The notes under the pieces: model-generated | What the model was told of the DNA's origin: nothing | The model's database searches: none | Seen by the model: the letters and a program-made list of their open reading frames with translations, nothing else | Made by a program: the position numbers and the translations under genes | In this document: positions 8,855 to 18,322 of the stretch, one piece after another | Layout of the letters: each line of letters starts with the position of its first letter | Position numbering within the stretch: the first letter of the stretch is position 1 | Assembly (NCBI GenBank): GCA_015523195.1 | Contig: WAKU01000101.1 | Location: 1-45,410 of the forward strand | Direction: 5' to 3' | Origin: Thermococcus sp. | Lineage (GTDB): Archaea; Methanobacteriota_B; Thermococci; Thermococcales; Thermococcaceae | Length of the DNA: 45,410 nt

Positions 8855-10606
8855 GGTCAGCAGGTACGCGAGAAAGACCGAGGCGATGAGAGCAGCGATC
8901 AGGTACCCGGCCAAGGGGCGGTGGGAGAGGGATTTGCCTCTCCCTGGTGACGTCTCCGGTGCGGACGATGTGGGAGACGACGTGACGGAGGCCTTGCCTC
9001 CGGTGCTGCCCCCAATGACGTACAATTTCAGCTCTTTTCTGAGCGTCCGGTTTCCTTTTCTGGCCACTATGTAGAACGTTATGCTCCTGTTGAGCGTCAG
9101 GTTCATCTCGCCTTCCCTTGAGCGGGCGAAGTTGGAATCGACGACCTCGCCGCTCGTGTACCAGTATATCCTGACCTTTTCCCCGGCCCCGAGGACGGAA
9201 GTCGTTGCGTTGCTTTCCAGGATTATGTAAAGAGGTTCCTCAAATCTCGGATCGGACGCTTTGATCAGACGGTATATGAGCCTCATTTTCTCCCAGTTCA
9301 CGGTCTTCCAGTCGTCGAGGAAAATCCCTCCCGTGTCCCCGCTCTCCGGGTTCAGACACCAGTAGAAAAAGTTGTAGATCCTTTTCCTCAGCAGCCACTG
9401 GACGAAGGAGTCCTGCCAGACTTTATCCAGCCCCCTGTAGGTTCCACCCCACTCGCCGATCGCGATGGTGTAGTTCAAATCGGTAAGGTAGCCAAAGTGT
9501 GCGTTCCAGATGGCGGGCATGTTGGCAGGGAAATCGGGGCTTTTGAAGTAGTTCATCATATAGACGCTCGGCCCGTACACGTGTGGGGAATAGACGACCT
9601 TCCCCTTGGGCAGTCTGACGGGATATTCCCTTACCCCCATGAGGTTCTCGCCCCAGAAGGTCCACCATCCGTTTTTCTCGATTTCGCTGTCTATCCCCGG
9701 CACGTGGGTGTACTGGGTTCCCTCGACGAAGATGAGCCACTGGGGCGCTACCTTGAGTATCTCCCTTCCAGCCCTCTCGGCAAAGAGCCGGAAGTCCCTC
9801 TTATCGCCCGTCCCCCATCCAGCCGGGCCGTGGGGTTCGTTCTTCAGGTCGGCCCCAATGACGTTGGGGTACTTTCCAAACGTTCTTGCGAGAAACAGCC
9901 AGTCTTTGATGTACTGCTCCTCCGTATAATTTTCGGTGTACCACAGGGGCTCTATTTCGGTGCAGCCTATCCTGTGGTAATCGAGGAGGACGTAAAGTCC
10001 GATGGTGTTTGCGTACGACACTATCTTTTCCATGATTTTTAGGGATGTCAGGTTTCTGAGATCTGGGTTTAGGGCGTAGTTTATCCTTCCGGGCATGGGC
10101 TTTGTGCCGGGCCTTATGGACTCGCTGCAGAAGGGGAGCCTTATCGCATTAAAGCCGAGCTTTTTGACGTCGTCGAGGATCCCCTTCCAGTTCCTTTCAT
10201 TGAGGCCGTAAACCACGTGGTCTTTGAGCTCAAAGCCAAACCAGCTGACACCGTGTAGATAGAGCGGTCTCACCTCGCCCGTTGTGAGATTTTGAACGAA
10301 GATTGTACCGTTTTCGGCGGTGTAATTTACCCCAGGGGAATCGGCGGCACCTGCGGGGGGCAGGTGGATGAGCGGAAGGAGCAGGATCAGGGAGATCAGG
10401 GTAACCTTTAGAAGGGCGAGAAAAGGGGGGCAGGTTGATTCGCTCCTGCCCCCTTGGTGGGTGGGTGCCATGGCCAGCGGCTGCCACGGGGAACGTGAAC
10501 CACTCCGGCAGGATGCATCACTCGGTAACCGGGAGTCGTGATGGGTTACAGACCCTTCGGGTTTCTCCTGTGGAGCCCTCCCGACTTCTTCAGGTGTCGC
10601 GTGCAT
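8837..10606 (-). CDS. Secreted, membrane-anchored GH5 endoglucanase (EGPh-like)
   Basis: 'VSWFGFELKDHVVYGL', 'LGFNAIRLPFCSESIRPGT', 'DYHRIGCTEIEPLWYTENY', 'GADLKNEPHG' (acid/base), 'IGEWGGTY' (nucleophile); C-terminal Ser/Thr linker + TM. True start uncertain; ATG at 10471 is an alternative. Confidence 0.88.
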   Translation of the reverse strand: MHATPEEVGRAPQEKPEGSVTHHDSRLPSDASCRSGSRSPWQPLAMAPTHQGGRSESTCPPFLALLKVTLISLILLLPLIHLPPAGAADSPGVNYTAENGTIFVQNLTTGEVRPLYLHGVSWFGFELKDHVVYGLNERNWKGILDDVKKLGFNAIRLPFCSESIRPGTKPMPGRINYALNPDLRNLTSLKIMEKIVSYANTIGLYVLLDYHRIGCTEIEPLWYTENYTEEQYIKDWLFLARTFGKYPNVIGADLKNEPHGPAGWGTGDKRDFRLFAERAGREILKVAPQWLIFVEGTQYTHVPGIDSEIEKNGWWTFWGENLMGVREYPVRLPKGKVVYSPHVYGPSVYMMNYFKSPDFPANMPAIWNAHFGYLTDLNYTIAIGEWGGTYRGLDKVWQDSFVQWLLRKRIYNFFYWCLNPESGDTGGIFLDDWKTVNWEKMRLIYRLIKASDPRFEEPLYIILESNATTSVLGAGEKVRIYWYTSGEVVDSNFARSREGEMNLTLNRSITFYIVARKGNRTLRKELKLYVIGGSTGGKASVTSSPTSSAPETSPGRGKSLSHRPLAGYLIAALIASVFLAYLLTLRRGR

Positions 10607-11572
10607 TTACTCGCCCCCGTAAAGGTGGCAGGCGACCCAGTGGTTTTCTTCGAGTTCTCTGAGCTTGGGACGGACTTTGAAGCAAACGTCCTTGGCCCTC
10701 GGACACCTCGGAGCGTAACGACAGCCTTGGATTGAGTAAACCGCCCCCTCCTCTTTTTCAGGCTCGATCCCCTTGAACTCCCACTTCACGTTCAAATCGG
10801 GAACGCTTTCGAGGAGCATTTGAGTGTACGGGTGAAGCGGATTGTGAAAGACTTTTTCAGTATCACCCATTTCAACGATCGTTCCCCTGTACATGATGAT
10901 CGTGTAATCACTAATGTAGTAGCCCAAGGCTAAGTCGTGCGTTATGAAGAGTACTGCCGTACCGTACTTGTCCCTGAAGTCGCCGAGGAGGTTTAGAATG
11001 TCTATCCTCGTGCTCGCGTCGAGCATTGAAACAGCTTCATCCGCGATCAAGAGTTTTGGCTTGAGCAGGAGGGATCTCGCTATGAGAACGCGCTGTAATT
11101 GGCCGCCGCTTAACTGGTGGGGGTACTTGCCGCGGACTTCCGAGGGGTTTAGGCCGACTTGAACGAGGGCCTGGTTTATCATGTCGTTCCTCTCGCCCTT
11201 GCTCACGTCGGGGAAGAAGGAGTTGAAGACCAGGTCGAAGGCTCTGTCGACCTCGTGGAGGGGGTTGAAGCTCGCAAAGGGATCCTGGAAGACGGCTTGG
11301 ACTTTTCTGTAGTAGTTCTTCTTGATTTCTTTTTTGCTGAGTTTCATTATGTCTTTGCCTTCGAAGAGTATTCTGCCTGAGGTGGGTGTGAGGAGGTGGA
11401 GGATGAGTTTTCCTATTGTTGTTTTGCCGCTTCCGCTCTCGCCGACGAGTGAGACTATTTCTCCGGGTTTTATTTCGAAATTGACGTCGTCTACTGCTCT
11501 TATTTCGAAGCCTCCTATTAGTCCTGAGGTGAAGGTTTTGGTGAGGTGTTCGACTTTGAGGAGTTCTTTCAT
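10607..11572 (-). CDS. cbtF: Oligosaccharide/oligopeptide ABC transporter ATPase (CbtF-like)
   Basis: Walker A 'GESGSGKTT', signature 'LSGGQLQRV', 'LLIADEAVSMLD', C-terminal Cys-rich OppF-type motif. Confidence 0.88.
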   Translation of the reverse strand: MKELLKVEHLTKTFTSGLIGGFEIRAVDDVNFEIKPGEIVSLVGESGSGKTTIGKLILHLLTPTSGRILFEGKDIMKLSKKEIKKNYYRKVQAVFQDPFASFNPLHEVDRAFDLVFNSFFPDVSKGERNDMINQALVQVGLNPSEVRGKYPHQLSGGQLQRVLIARSLLLKPKLLIADEAVSMLDASTRIDILNLLGDFRDKYGTAVLFITHDLALGYYISDYTIIMYRGTIVEMGDTEKVFHNPLHPYTQMLLESVPDLNVKWEFKGIEPEKEEGAVYSIQGCRYAPRCPRAKDVCFKVRPKLRELEENHWVACHLYGGE

Positions 11573-12540
11573 TGTGATTCACCTCCGAGGAGGTGGCAGG
11601 CGGCGTAGTGTTCTTCCCCAACCTTGACGAGTGGTGGTTCTTCGTCCTTGCAGCGGTCCATGGCGTATGGACAGCGGGTGTAGAAGCGGCAGCCTTTTGG
11701 AGGGTTGAGGAGGCTGATTGGGTAGCCTGGGATTCCTTTGAGTTTTTGTTTTTTGTACTGGACTCCCATTCTTGGGAGTGCGTTGAGGAGGAGTTGGGTG
11801 TAGGGGTGGGTTGGGTTGTTTATGATTTCTTCGGTTGGTCCTAATTCGGCTGTTTTGCCCGCGTAGAGGATCATTGTCCTGTTGGCGATTTTGTCGAGTA
11901 AGGCTAAGTCGTGGGTGACGAAGATTATGGATTTGACTATGTCTTCCTCCATGAAGTGGTGGAGGAGTTCTATTACGACTCTTTGGGTTGTGACGTCTAA
12001 TGCTGAGGTGATTTCGTCTGCTATCAGGAGATCGGGGTTGAGGAGGGTTGAGACGACCATTGTTGCGCGTTGTCTCATTCCGCCGCTGAGTTCAACCGGA
12101 TACATGTCTGCTACTTTGGGTGTGAGTTTGACCATTGCTAATCTCTCGCGGAGGAGTTTTTCGACTTCGCTCCTGTTGGTGTGGCCGTGTTCTCTTGCTA
12201 AGTCCCAGACGATGTCTTTGATTTTTTTGGTTGGGTTTAGGGCGTTCATTGCGTACTGGGGGATTATTGAGAGTTGTGTGTAGCGGATTTTTCTGGCTTC
12301 TTCTGGGCTTAGTTTCATTAGGTTTTTTCCTTTGAAGAGGGCTTCTCCGCCGGCGTGCTCCATTGGGGGTTTTCTGAGGATTAGGGAGTGGACGAGGGTT
12401 GATTTTCCGCAGCCGCTTTCGCCTGCTATTCCGAAGACTTCTTCTTTTTTGACTTTGAAGCTTACTCCGTCGACGGCTTTTACTGGGCCTGCTGGTGTTT
12501 TGTAGTAGATTTTGAGGTTTTTGACTTCGAGGAGGCTCAT
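11569..12540 (-). CDS. cbtD: Oligosaccharide/oligopeptide ABC transporter ATPase (CbtD-like)
   Basis: Walker A 'GESGCGKST', signature 'LSGGMRQRA', 'LLIADEITSALD', 'GCRFYTRCPYAMDRC'. Confidence 0.88.
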   Translation of the reverse strand: MSLLEVKNLKIYYKTPAGPVKAVDGVSFKVKKEEVFGIAGESGCGKSTLVHSLILRKPPMEHAGGEALFKGKNLMKLSPEEARKIRYTQLSIIPQYAMNALNPTKKIKDIVWDLAREHGHTNRSEVEKLLRERLAMVKLTPKVADMYPVELSGGMRQRATMVVSTLLNPDLLIADEITSALDVTTQRVVIELLHHFMEEDIVKSIIFVTHDLALLDKIANRTMILYAGKTAELGPTEEIINNPTHPYTQLLLNALPRMGVQYKKQKLKGIPGYPISLLNPPKGCRFYTRCPYAMDRCKDEEPPLVKVGEEHYAACHLLGGESQ

Positions 12541-13463
12541 TCCCCACCCCCCCTCAAACGAGGATTAAACACCTCGTCAAGGCCCGTGTTGATGAAGTAA
12601 AGGCCGGTTATCAGGATCGCAATGACGAGCCCCGGAGGGATCGCCCACCACCAGTAGCCGAGCGTTACTGCGTTCCAGAGAACTGCCTGCTGAAGCATTA
12701 TCCCGAGGGACATGCCCCTCGTTGGGCCCAGTCCGATGAAGTCCAGCCCAACGGCCGCGAGTATCGAACCCCCAAACTGAAGGATGAACACCATGAAAAC
12801 GTAGGATATCATGTTCGGCATTATCTCCCCGAAGATTATCCTGAGGTCGCTGAGTCCCGAGAGCCTGGCGAGGTTCACGAACTCCCTGTTCTTTAGGGAG
12901 AGTGTCTGGGCTCTTACCGCCCTGGCGGCCCAGGGCCATGCCGTCAGGCCGATTATGAGGCTCTCTATTCCCGTCCCCCTGTAGGGGAGGTAGGCGGCTA
13001 TTATGATGAGGAGGGCCATCGTTGGAATGACCAGCATTATGTTTGTGAGTATCATCAGGGACTCATCAGTCCACCCGCCTTTGTAGCCGGCAACAAAACC
13101 TATCAGCAGCCCCAAGAGGGTGGCGAGGCCACCGGCTACGATTCCAATAAAGAAGGACGACCTCATACCGTACGTTAGCTGGGCGTAGATGTCCCTCCCA
13201 AAACTGTCGGTTCCGAGGTAGTGGGTGACGTTGACAACACCGCTTGAACCGTAAACTGTGTCCTGGGACATCGGAGGTAAAGAGGGCGTCGTGGGCTTTG
13301 GAAAGGTAGTGTTGCCGAACTTTATGGGGTAGTACCCCATGTTGTCGAAGGGCGTTGTCAGCGGACCTAACAGGGCGAAGATGGCCATGATGGTGACTAT
13401 GGCGATGCCCACCTTAAACTTCGAATTCTTCAGTGCTATCCTGAGGGTCCTCTTTAGGGACAT
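12537..13463 (-). CDS. cbtC: ABC transporter permease (CbtC-like)
   Basis: DppC/OppC-type: 'HYLGTDSFGRDIYAQLTYGMRSSFFIG', EAA-like loop. Confidence 0.87.
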   Translation of the reverse strand: MSLKRTLRIALKNSKFKVGIAIVTIMAIFALLGPLTTPFDNMGYYPIKFGNTTFPKPTTPSLPPMSQDTVYGSSGVVNVTHYLGTDSFGRDIYAQLTYGMRSSFFIGIVAGGLATLLGLLIGFVAGYKGGWTDESLMILTNIMLVIPTMALLIIIAAYLPYRGTGIESLIIGLTAWPWAARAVRAQTLSLKNREFVNLARLSGLSDLRIIFGEIMPNMISYVFMVFILQFGGSILAAVGLDFIGLGPTRGMSLGIMLQQAVLWNAVTLGYWWWAIPPGLVIAILITGLYFINTGLDEVFNPRLRGGGE

Positions 13464-14465
13464 TCAGGCCCCCTCCTCGGTATAGCTCGTCCTCACCCTC
13501 GGATCAATGAGGGCGTAGAGCAGGTCTATAGTGAAGTTGGCGATCAGAACCGTCAGGATTATCACAAGAAACGCGCCTTGGATTAGGAAGTAGTCCTGGT
13601 TCATTATGCCCTGCATCAGAACGTATCCTATACCGGGGTACGAGAAGACTATCTGGACAGTGACGTTTCCAGCGACGAGGAGACCGAGCTGAATGGCCAG
13701 CCCAGTGACCTGGGGGAGCATTGCGTTCTTGAACGCGTGCTTCATCAGGGTTCTCTCGCTCGCTCCCAGGGCTTCTAAATAGCGTATGTAGTCGGCTTCG
13801 ACCTCGTAGATTATCATGTTCCTCATACCAATGGCCCAGCCACCGAGCTGGACCATAAACAGGCTCAGAAATGGAAGTATCCAGTGGTACAGGTAGTCCT
13901 TTATAAACTCCCAGCTCAGGGAGGGGATTATGCCGTAGCTGTACGCACCGGAGATGGGGAACCATCCCAACTTGAAAGTGAAGAGGTATGAGAGCAGGAT
14001 GGCAAACCAGAAGTACGGGGAGGCCTGGAGAAAGTAGAAAACCGGCATCAGGTAGCTGTCAAGTTTCCGGTTTTTACCCGCAATGGCACCGAGCCAGTTG
14101 CCCACAAACCAGCTCGCCACGAGGGCCGGGAACAGGAGGGCGAGATCGTAGGGGATGGCTGCTTTCAGGATCTCGGTCACCGGCTTGGGGTAGTAGTAAA
14201 TGCTCACGCCAAGGTCGCCGTGGAGAACGGCGTTCCAGAACGAGAGGTACTGTTCCCACAGGGGCTTGTTGAGACCGAAGGCCTGGACGAAGTAGCCGTG
14301 GAGGTACTTGGTGGCCTCCGGTAAAGTGGCGAACCTCGAAAGGAGAACCCCAATGGGATCTCCCGGCATCATCCTTGGGATTATAAAGTCTATCGTAACG
14401 GCGAGGAAGAAGGTTAGCGTATAGATGAGGGTCTTCCTGATGAGGTACCTCTTTATCCCTGACAT
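13464..14465 (-). CDS. cbtB: ABC transporter permease (CbtB-like)
   Basis: DppB/OppB-type membrane protein, 'YLEALGASERTLMKHAFKNAMLPQVTGLAIQLG'. Confidence 0.87.
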   Translation of the reverse strand: MSGIKRYLIRKTLIYTLTFFLAVTIDFIIPRMMPGDPIGVLLSRFATLPEATKYLHGYFVQAFGLNKPLWEQYLSFWNAVLHGDLGVSIYYYPKPVTEILKAAIPYDLALLFPALVASWFVGNWLGAIAGKNRKLDSYLMPVFYFLQASPYFWFAILLSYLFTFKLGWFPISGAYSYGIIPSLSWEFIKDYLYHWILPFLSLFMVQLGGWAIGMRNMIIYEVEADYIRYLEALGASERTLMKHAFKNAMLPQVTGLAIQLGLLVAGNVTVQIVFSYPGIGYVLMQGIMNQDYFLIQGAFLVIILTVLIANFTIDLLYALIDPRVRTSYTEEGA

Positions 14466-14507
14466 CTTAAGCCCCCCGTACTACATAATAAAAAGAAAAA
14501 ACAAAAA

Positions 14508-16403
14508 TCACTTACGCCTTCTTAAAAGTAGTGGGACAAGGGCCAGTCCAACTGCCAGGGCCGGGCCGCAGATTCCCTTCTTGCTCTTTGAGGTGGAACT
14601 GCTTGTAGTGCTTGGGGTCGTTTGGGATGTCGAGGACGAAGAGGAGGGGGAGGATGTTGAGATTGATGAGCTCGAAGAGCTCGAAGATGAGCTCGGAGTG
14701 GTGGCTGCTTTCACGGGTTTCAGGTTGAGGAGAACCTTTACCCCACCCATCTGCCAGTAGTTCTGCCAGGTTATGGGCAACGCGTATGGGTTGTGCTCTG
14801 TCGGCCAGTTTGTCCAGTACTGGTTGCTTGCCTCAAACCAGGCTCCGTTGTATATCAAGGGGATGTAAGGCAGGTCTTTGAGGAATATCTCCTGGAGCTC
14901 GTGGTAGTACTGGATCTTCTTGTTCTCGTCTTTCTCAGTGTTTATCATGTGAAGCAGCTCAGCAACGCGGTTGTTCTTGTACCTTCCCCAGTTCCCGGAG
15001 TACGTTGCGTTTCCGATGGGGGCCACATCCGGGTAGAGGAGCCAGTTGAACCACTGCCAGGGGGTTGCATATACCTGGCTTCCAAAGTTGTTGATTGCCA
15101 TGTCAAACTGGCCCTTGGTTATGTCTTCGTAGTACTTGCTGTAGTCCGGGAACTTCGGATCAACCCTAATCCCAACCATCTGGAGGTCCTCGCTTATGAC
15201 CCTGCACATCTCCATCCAATCGGTCCAGCCGTAGGGAACCTCTATCGTAAGCTTGAGGGGCTTTCCATCTGGGGTTTCCCTATAGCCGTCGCCGTTTATG
15301 TCCTTGTACCCGAGCTTGTCGAGTATCTCCTTGGCCTTGGCAGGGTCGTAGGTGAAGCCGTACTTCTTAACTGCGTCGGCGTCGTATATCTTCTTGAAAA
15401 CTGGATAGTTTAAGATGAGGCCGGTGGGATTGGCAGGTTCAACTTGGTTTTCCTCGGCCCTTGCCGCTATCTCCTTCGGGTTTATTGCGTACGCTATGGC
15501 ACGTCTGAACTCCGGGTTGTTCAGGGGTGCCTTCTGGTTGTTCATGAACAGGAAGGCGGTGTTTATCGGGAGGTGATAAGGCTGCTTGTCAAACCACGTT
15601 ACTATCCCGTAGTGCGACTTGACATCCGGCACCCCTGGAATGAAGAAGTTGCTCCAGTCAAGGTCCCCTTTAACGAGCATTGAAAGCGCAAGGTTGTTGC
15701 TGTAGACTATAACGTAAACGATGTACTTCGGAGCGGGCTTTCCGTAGTACTTAATCCCCCACCAGTTGTCATTCCTGACGAGTATGAACCTCATCTGGTC
15801 TGTCTTGTAGAGCTTGTACATCCCCGAGCCAACGGGCTTCATGTTTGCAAAGCTCTGGGGGTTGTCAATGCTCTGCCATATGTGCTTGGGGATTATTGCT
15901 ATGTTGTAGAGCCAGTACTTCCACTCCTCATAGTGGGGTTCGCTGAAAACGAAGTCAACTGTGTTTTCATTAACGACCTTGACCTCCTTGAGCCATCCCC
16001 AGATGGGTGAGTAGCTGAGACCCTGATGTTCTTTGGCGTAGTCAAAGGTGAACTTCACGTCCTCCGCCGTCAGGGGTTTTCCGTCCTGCCATGTGAGGCC
16101 GCTCTTGAGGACTACACGGTAGGTGTCGTTAGAGATCCACTCACCACTCTTGGCCAACCAGGGTTCGAGCTTGTCCTTGAGCGGATCGTAGATGAAAAGG
16201 GTTTCATAAATAAGACCGATCGTTCCGGTTACAGCCGCCCAGCTGACAGTGGGATTGAAGTTGTTTGGCTGGCTCCAGAGACCTCCACCGACGTAGATGG
16301 TCTCACTACGGGGGAGTTGCGTTTGGGTGGCCGCTGCGCCAAACTGGCCAAAGAGACTCAAAAAGAATATCCCAACAACTATGGGCCCCAACAGTTTTTT
16401 CAT
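14508..16403 (-). CDS. cbtA: Extracellular solute-binding protein, family 5, with CGP-CTERM anchor (CbtA-like)
   Basis: SBP_bac_5-type sequence, signal peptide, Ser/Thr linker, 'KKGICGPALAVGLALVPLLLRRRK'; GGAGGTGG before ATG at 16403. Confidence 0.9.
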   Translation of the reverse strand: MKKLLGPIVVGIFFLSLFGQFGAAATQTQLPRSETIYVGGGLWSQPNNFNPTVSWAAVTGTIGLIYETLFIYDPLKDKLEPWLAKSGEWISNDTYRVVLKSGLTWQDGKPLTAEDVKFTFDYAKEHQGLSYSPIWGWLKEVKVVNENTVDFVFSEPHYEEWKYWLYNIAIIPKHIWQSIDNPQSFANMKPVGSGMYKLYKTDQMRFILVRNDNWWGIKYYGKPAPKYIVYVIVYSNNLALSMLVKGDLDWSNFFIPGVPDVKSHYGIVTWFDKQPYHLPINTAFLFMNNQKAPLNNPEFRRAIAYAINPKEIAARAEENQVEPANPTGLILNYPVFKKIYDADAVKKYGFTYDPAKAKEILDKLGYKDINGDGYRETPDGKPLKLTIEVPYGWTDWMEMCRVISEDLQMVGIRVDPKFPDYSKYYEDITKGQFDMAINNFGSQVYATPWQWFNWLLYPDVAPIGNATYSGNWGRYKNNRVAELLHMINTEKDENKKIQYYHELQEIFLKDLPYIPLIYNGAWFEASNQYWTNWPTEHNPYALPITWQNYWQMGGVKVLLNLKPVKAATTPSSSSSSSSSSISTSSPSSSSSTSQTTPSTTSSSTSKSKKGICGPALAVGLALVPLLLRRRK

Positions 16404-16455
16404 GCAATCCACCTCCTAAATGAGGGCATCGTCGTAATGTAAATGATGTCCATAC

Positions 16456-16523
16456 CTTATAAGTTTTGCTATAGCTTATAATTCCTGATCCAATTTTTAT
16501 AAGACTCGGGAAATATTTATAAG
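16456..16523. promoter_or_regulatory. Divergent promoter region with four phased TTATAA elements
   Basis: TTATAA at 16457, 16476, 16497 and 16517 (starts), spaced 19/21/20 bp between cbtA-like and GH1 genes. Confidence 0.55.
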
Positions 16524-16570
16524 TAATGGGACAGTTTAATATTATAACCAAAGGAGACGGGGGAGATGTC

Positions 16571-18103
16571 ATGTTCCCGGAGAACTTTTACTGGGGGGTT
16601 TCACAGTCCGGGTTTCAGTTTGAGATGGGGGACAAGTACAGGAGGCACATAGATCCGAACACCGATTGGTGGCACTGGGTTAGGGACAGGAGCAACGTTG
16701 AGAAGGGGCTCGTCAGCGGAGACCTGCCCGAGGAGGGAGTGAACAGCTACGAGCTCTACGAAAGAGACCACGAGATTGCAAAGGAGATGGGTCTCAACGC
16801 GTACCGCATAGGTATCGAGTGGAGCCGGATATTCCCCTGGCCGACGACTTACGTTGACGTTGACTACTCCGTTGACAGCTCGTACGACCTTGTGAAGCGC
16901 GTTAGGATAGACGCAAACACCCTTGAGGAGCTGGACGAGCTTGCAAACCAGAGGGAGGTTCTCTACTACCGGCGGGTCATATCGAGCCTCAGAGAGAAAG
17001 GATTCAAAGTTATCGTTAACCTCAACCACTTCACCCTTCCGTACTGGCTCCACGATCCAATAACCGCGAGGGAGAAGGCGCTTACCAACGGCAGAAACGG
17101 ATGGGTTAGCAAGCGGTCGGTTATCGAGTTCGCCAAGTTCGCCGCATACGTTGCCCACAAGCTCGGTGACGTCGTCGATATGTGGAGCACCTTCAACGAG
17201 CCCATGGTAGTTGTTGAGCTCGGCTACTTAGCCCCCTATTCAGGGTTCCCGCCGGGGGTTATGAATCCGGAGGCCGTTAAGCTGGCGATGCTGAACATGA
17301 TAAACGCTCACGCCCTTGCGTACAGGATGATAAAGAAGTTCGACAGGAAAAAAGCGGACGGGGACTCAAAGGAAGCCGCGGACGTTGGCATAATCTACAA
17401 CAACATAGGCGTTGCCTACCCAGAAAACCCCCGGGACGAGAAGGACGTTGAGGCTGCCGAGAAGGACAACTTCTTCCATAGCAGGCTGTTCTTAGAGGCC
17501 ATCACATGGGGAAAGCTCAACATCGAATTCGATGGGGAGGACATCGTGGACCTGCCTTACCTCAGGGGAAACGACTGGATCGGCATAAACTATTACACGC
17601 GGGAGGTTGTTAAGTGGCAGGAGCCAAAGTTCCCTACGCTGCCCCTTATATCCTTCAAAGGAGTTCCGGGATACGGCTACGCCTGCAGGCCCGGGATGTC
17701 CTCAAAGTCAGGAAAGCCCGTGAGCGATATGGGGTGGGAGATCTACCCTGAGGGCATATACGACTCCATCGTTGAAGCTGAGAGGTACGGACTGCCCCTT
17801 TACATAACGGAGAACGGGGTGGCCGATTCAAAGGACGTGCTGAGGCCCTATTACATAGCCAGCCATCTGGCCACAGTTGAGCAGGCCTACGAGGAAGGGC
17901 ATGAGGTTAAGGGCTATCTCCACTGGGCCCTGACGGATAACTACGAGTGGCCCCTCGGGTTCAGGATGCACTTCGGTCTCTACGAGGTGAACTTAATAAC
18001 AAAGGAGAGAAAGCCCAGGAGGGGAAGCGTGGAAGTCTTTCGTAAAATAATAAAAGAGGGAACGACAAAGAACATCCAGGGGGAGTTTAACATCAGAGGG
18101 TGA
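16571..18103 (+). CDS. GH1 beta-mannosidase/beta-glycosidase (Pyrococcus furiosus BmnA/PF1208-like)
   Basis: 'FYWGVSQSGFQFEMGDKYRRHIDPNTDWWHWVRD', 'TFNEP' acid/base, 'YITENG' nucleophile. Confidence 0.92.
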   Translation: MFPENFYWGVSQSGFQFEMGDKYRRHIDPNTDWWHWVRDRSNVEKGLVSGDLPEEGVNSYELYERDHEIAKEMGLNAYRIGIEWSRIFPWPTTYVDVDYSVDSSYDLVKRVRIDANTLEELDELANQREVLYYRRVISSLREKGFKVIVNLNHFTLPYWLHDPITAREKALTNGRNGWVSKRSVIEFAKFAAYVAHKLGDVVDMWSTFNEPMVVVELGYLAPYSGFPPGVMNPEAVKLAMLNMINAHALAYRMIKKFDRKKADGDSKEAADVGIIYNNIGVAYPENPRDEKDVEAAEKDNFFHSRLFLEAITWGKLNIEFDGEDIVDLPYLRGNDWIGINYYTREVVKWQEPKFPTLPLISFKGVPGYGYACRPGMSSKSGKPVSDMGWEIYPEGIYDSIVEAERYGLPLYITENGVADSKDVLRPYYIASHLATVEQAYEEGHEVKGYLHWALTDNYEWPLGFRMHFGLYEVNLITKERKPRRGSVEVFRKIIKEGTTKNIQGEFNIRG

Positions 18104-18115
18104 GGTGGAGACGGT

Positions 18116-18322
18116 ATGAAGACGATAGCTGTTGATGAGGAAACCTGGGAGGCTATAAAACACCTAAAGGCCAAGCTGGATGCGAAGTCTTACACTGAAG
18201 TATTGAAGAAGCTCATTGAGGTGTGGCATTCAGTCGAGCTCGACCTGAAAGCCGAGAAGGTCGTGCTGGACGACGATGAAGCCGACATGATCATATCCCT
18301 GCTCGAAAATTCCGATGAGTAG
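18116..18322 (+). CDS. VapB-type antitoxin-like protein
   Basis: 'MKTIAVDEETWEAIKHLKAKLDAKSYTEVLKKLIE' short antitoxin-like sequence, 12 nt after the GH1 stop. Confidence 0.7.
   Translation: MKTIAVDEETWEAIKHLKAKLDAKSYTEVLKKLIEVWHSVELDLKAEKVVLDDDEADMIISLLENSDE

Noticed and set aside
10435-10735. Short overlapping + strand ORFs around the GH5/cbtF junction
   Set aside because: No ribosome-binding site and no family resemblance; region is covered by minus-strand genes.
12092-12547. 151-aa ORF rich in N, Q, K, P, R in another frame of the cbtD-like gene
   Set aside because: Artefact of the A/C-rich coding composition in this block; useful only as support for the compositional anomaly.
14793-15413. 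206-aa + strand ORF antisense to the solute-binding protein
   Set aside because: Opposite-strand shadow of a clear CDS with signal peptide and CGP-CTERM.
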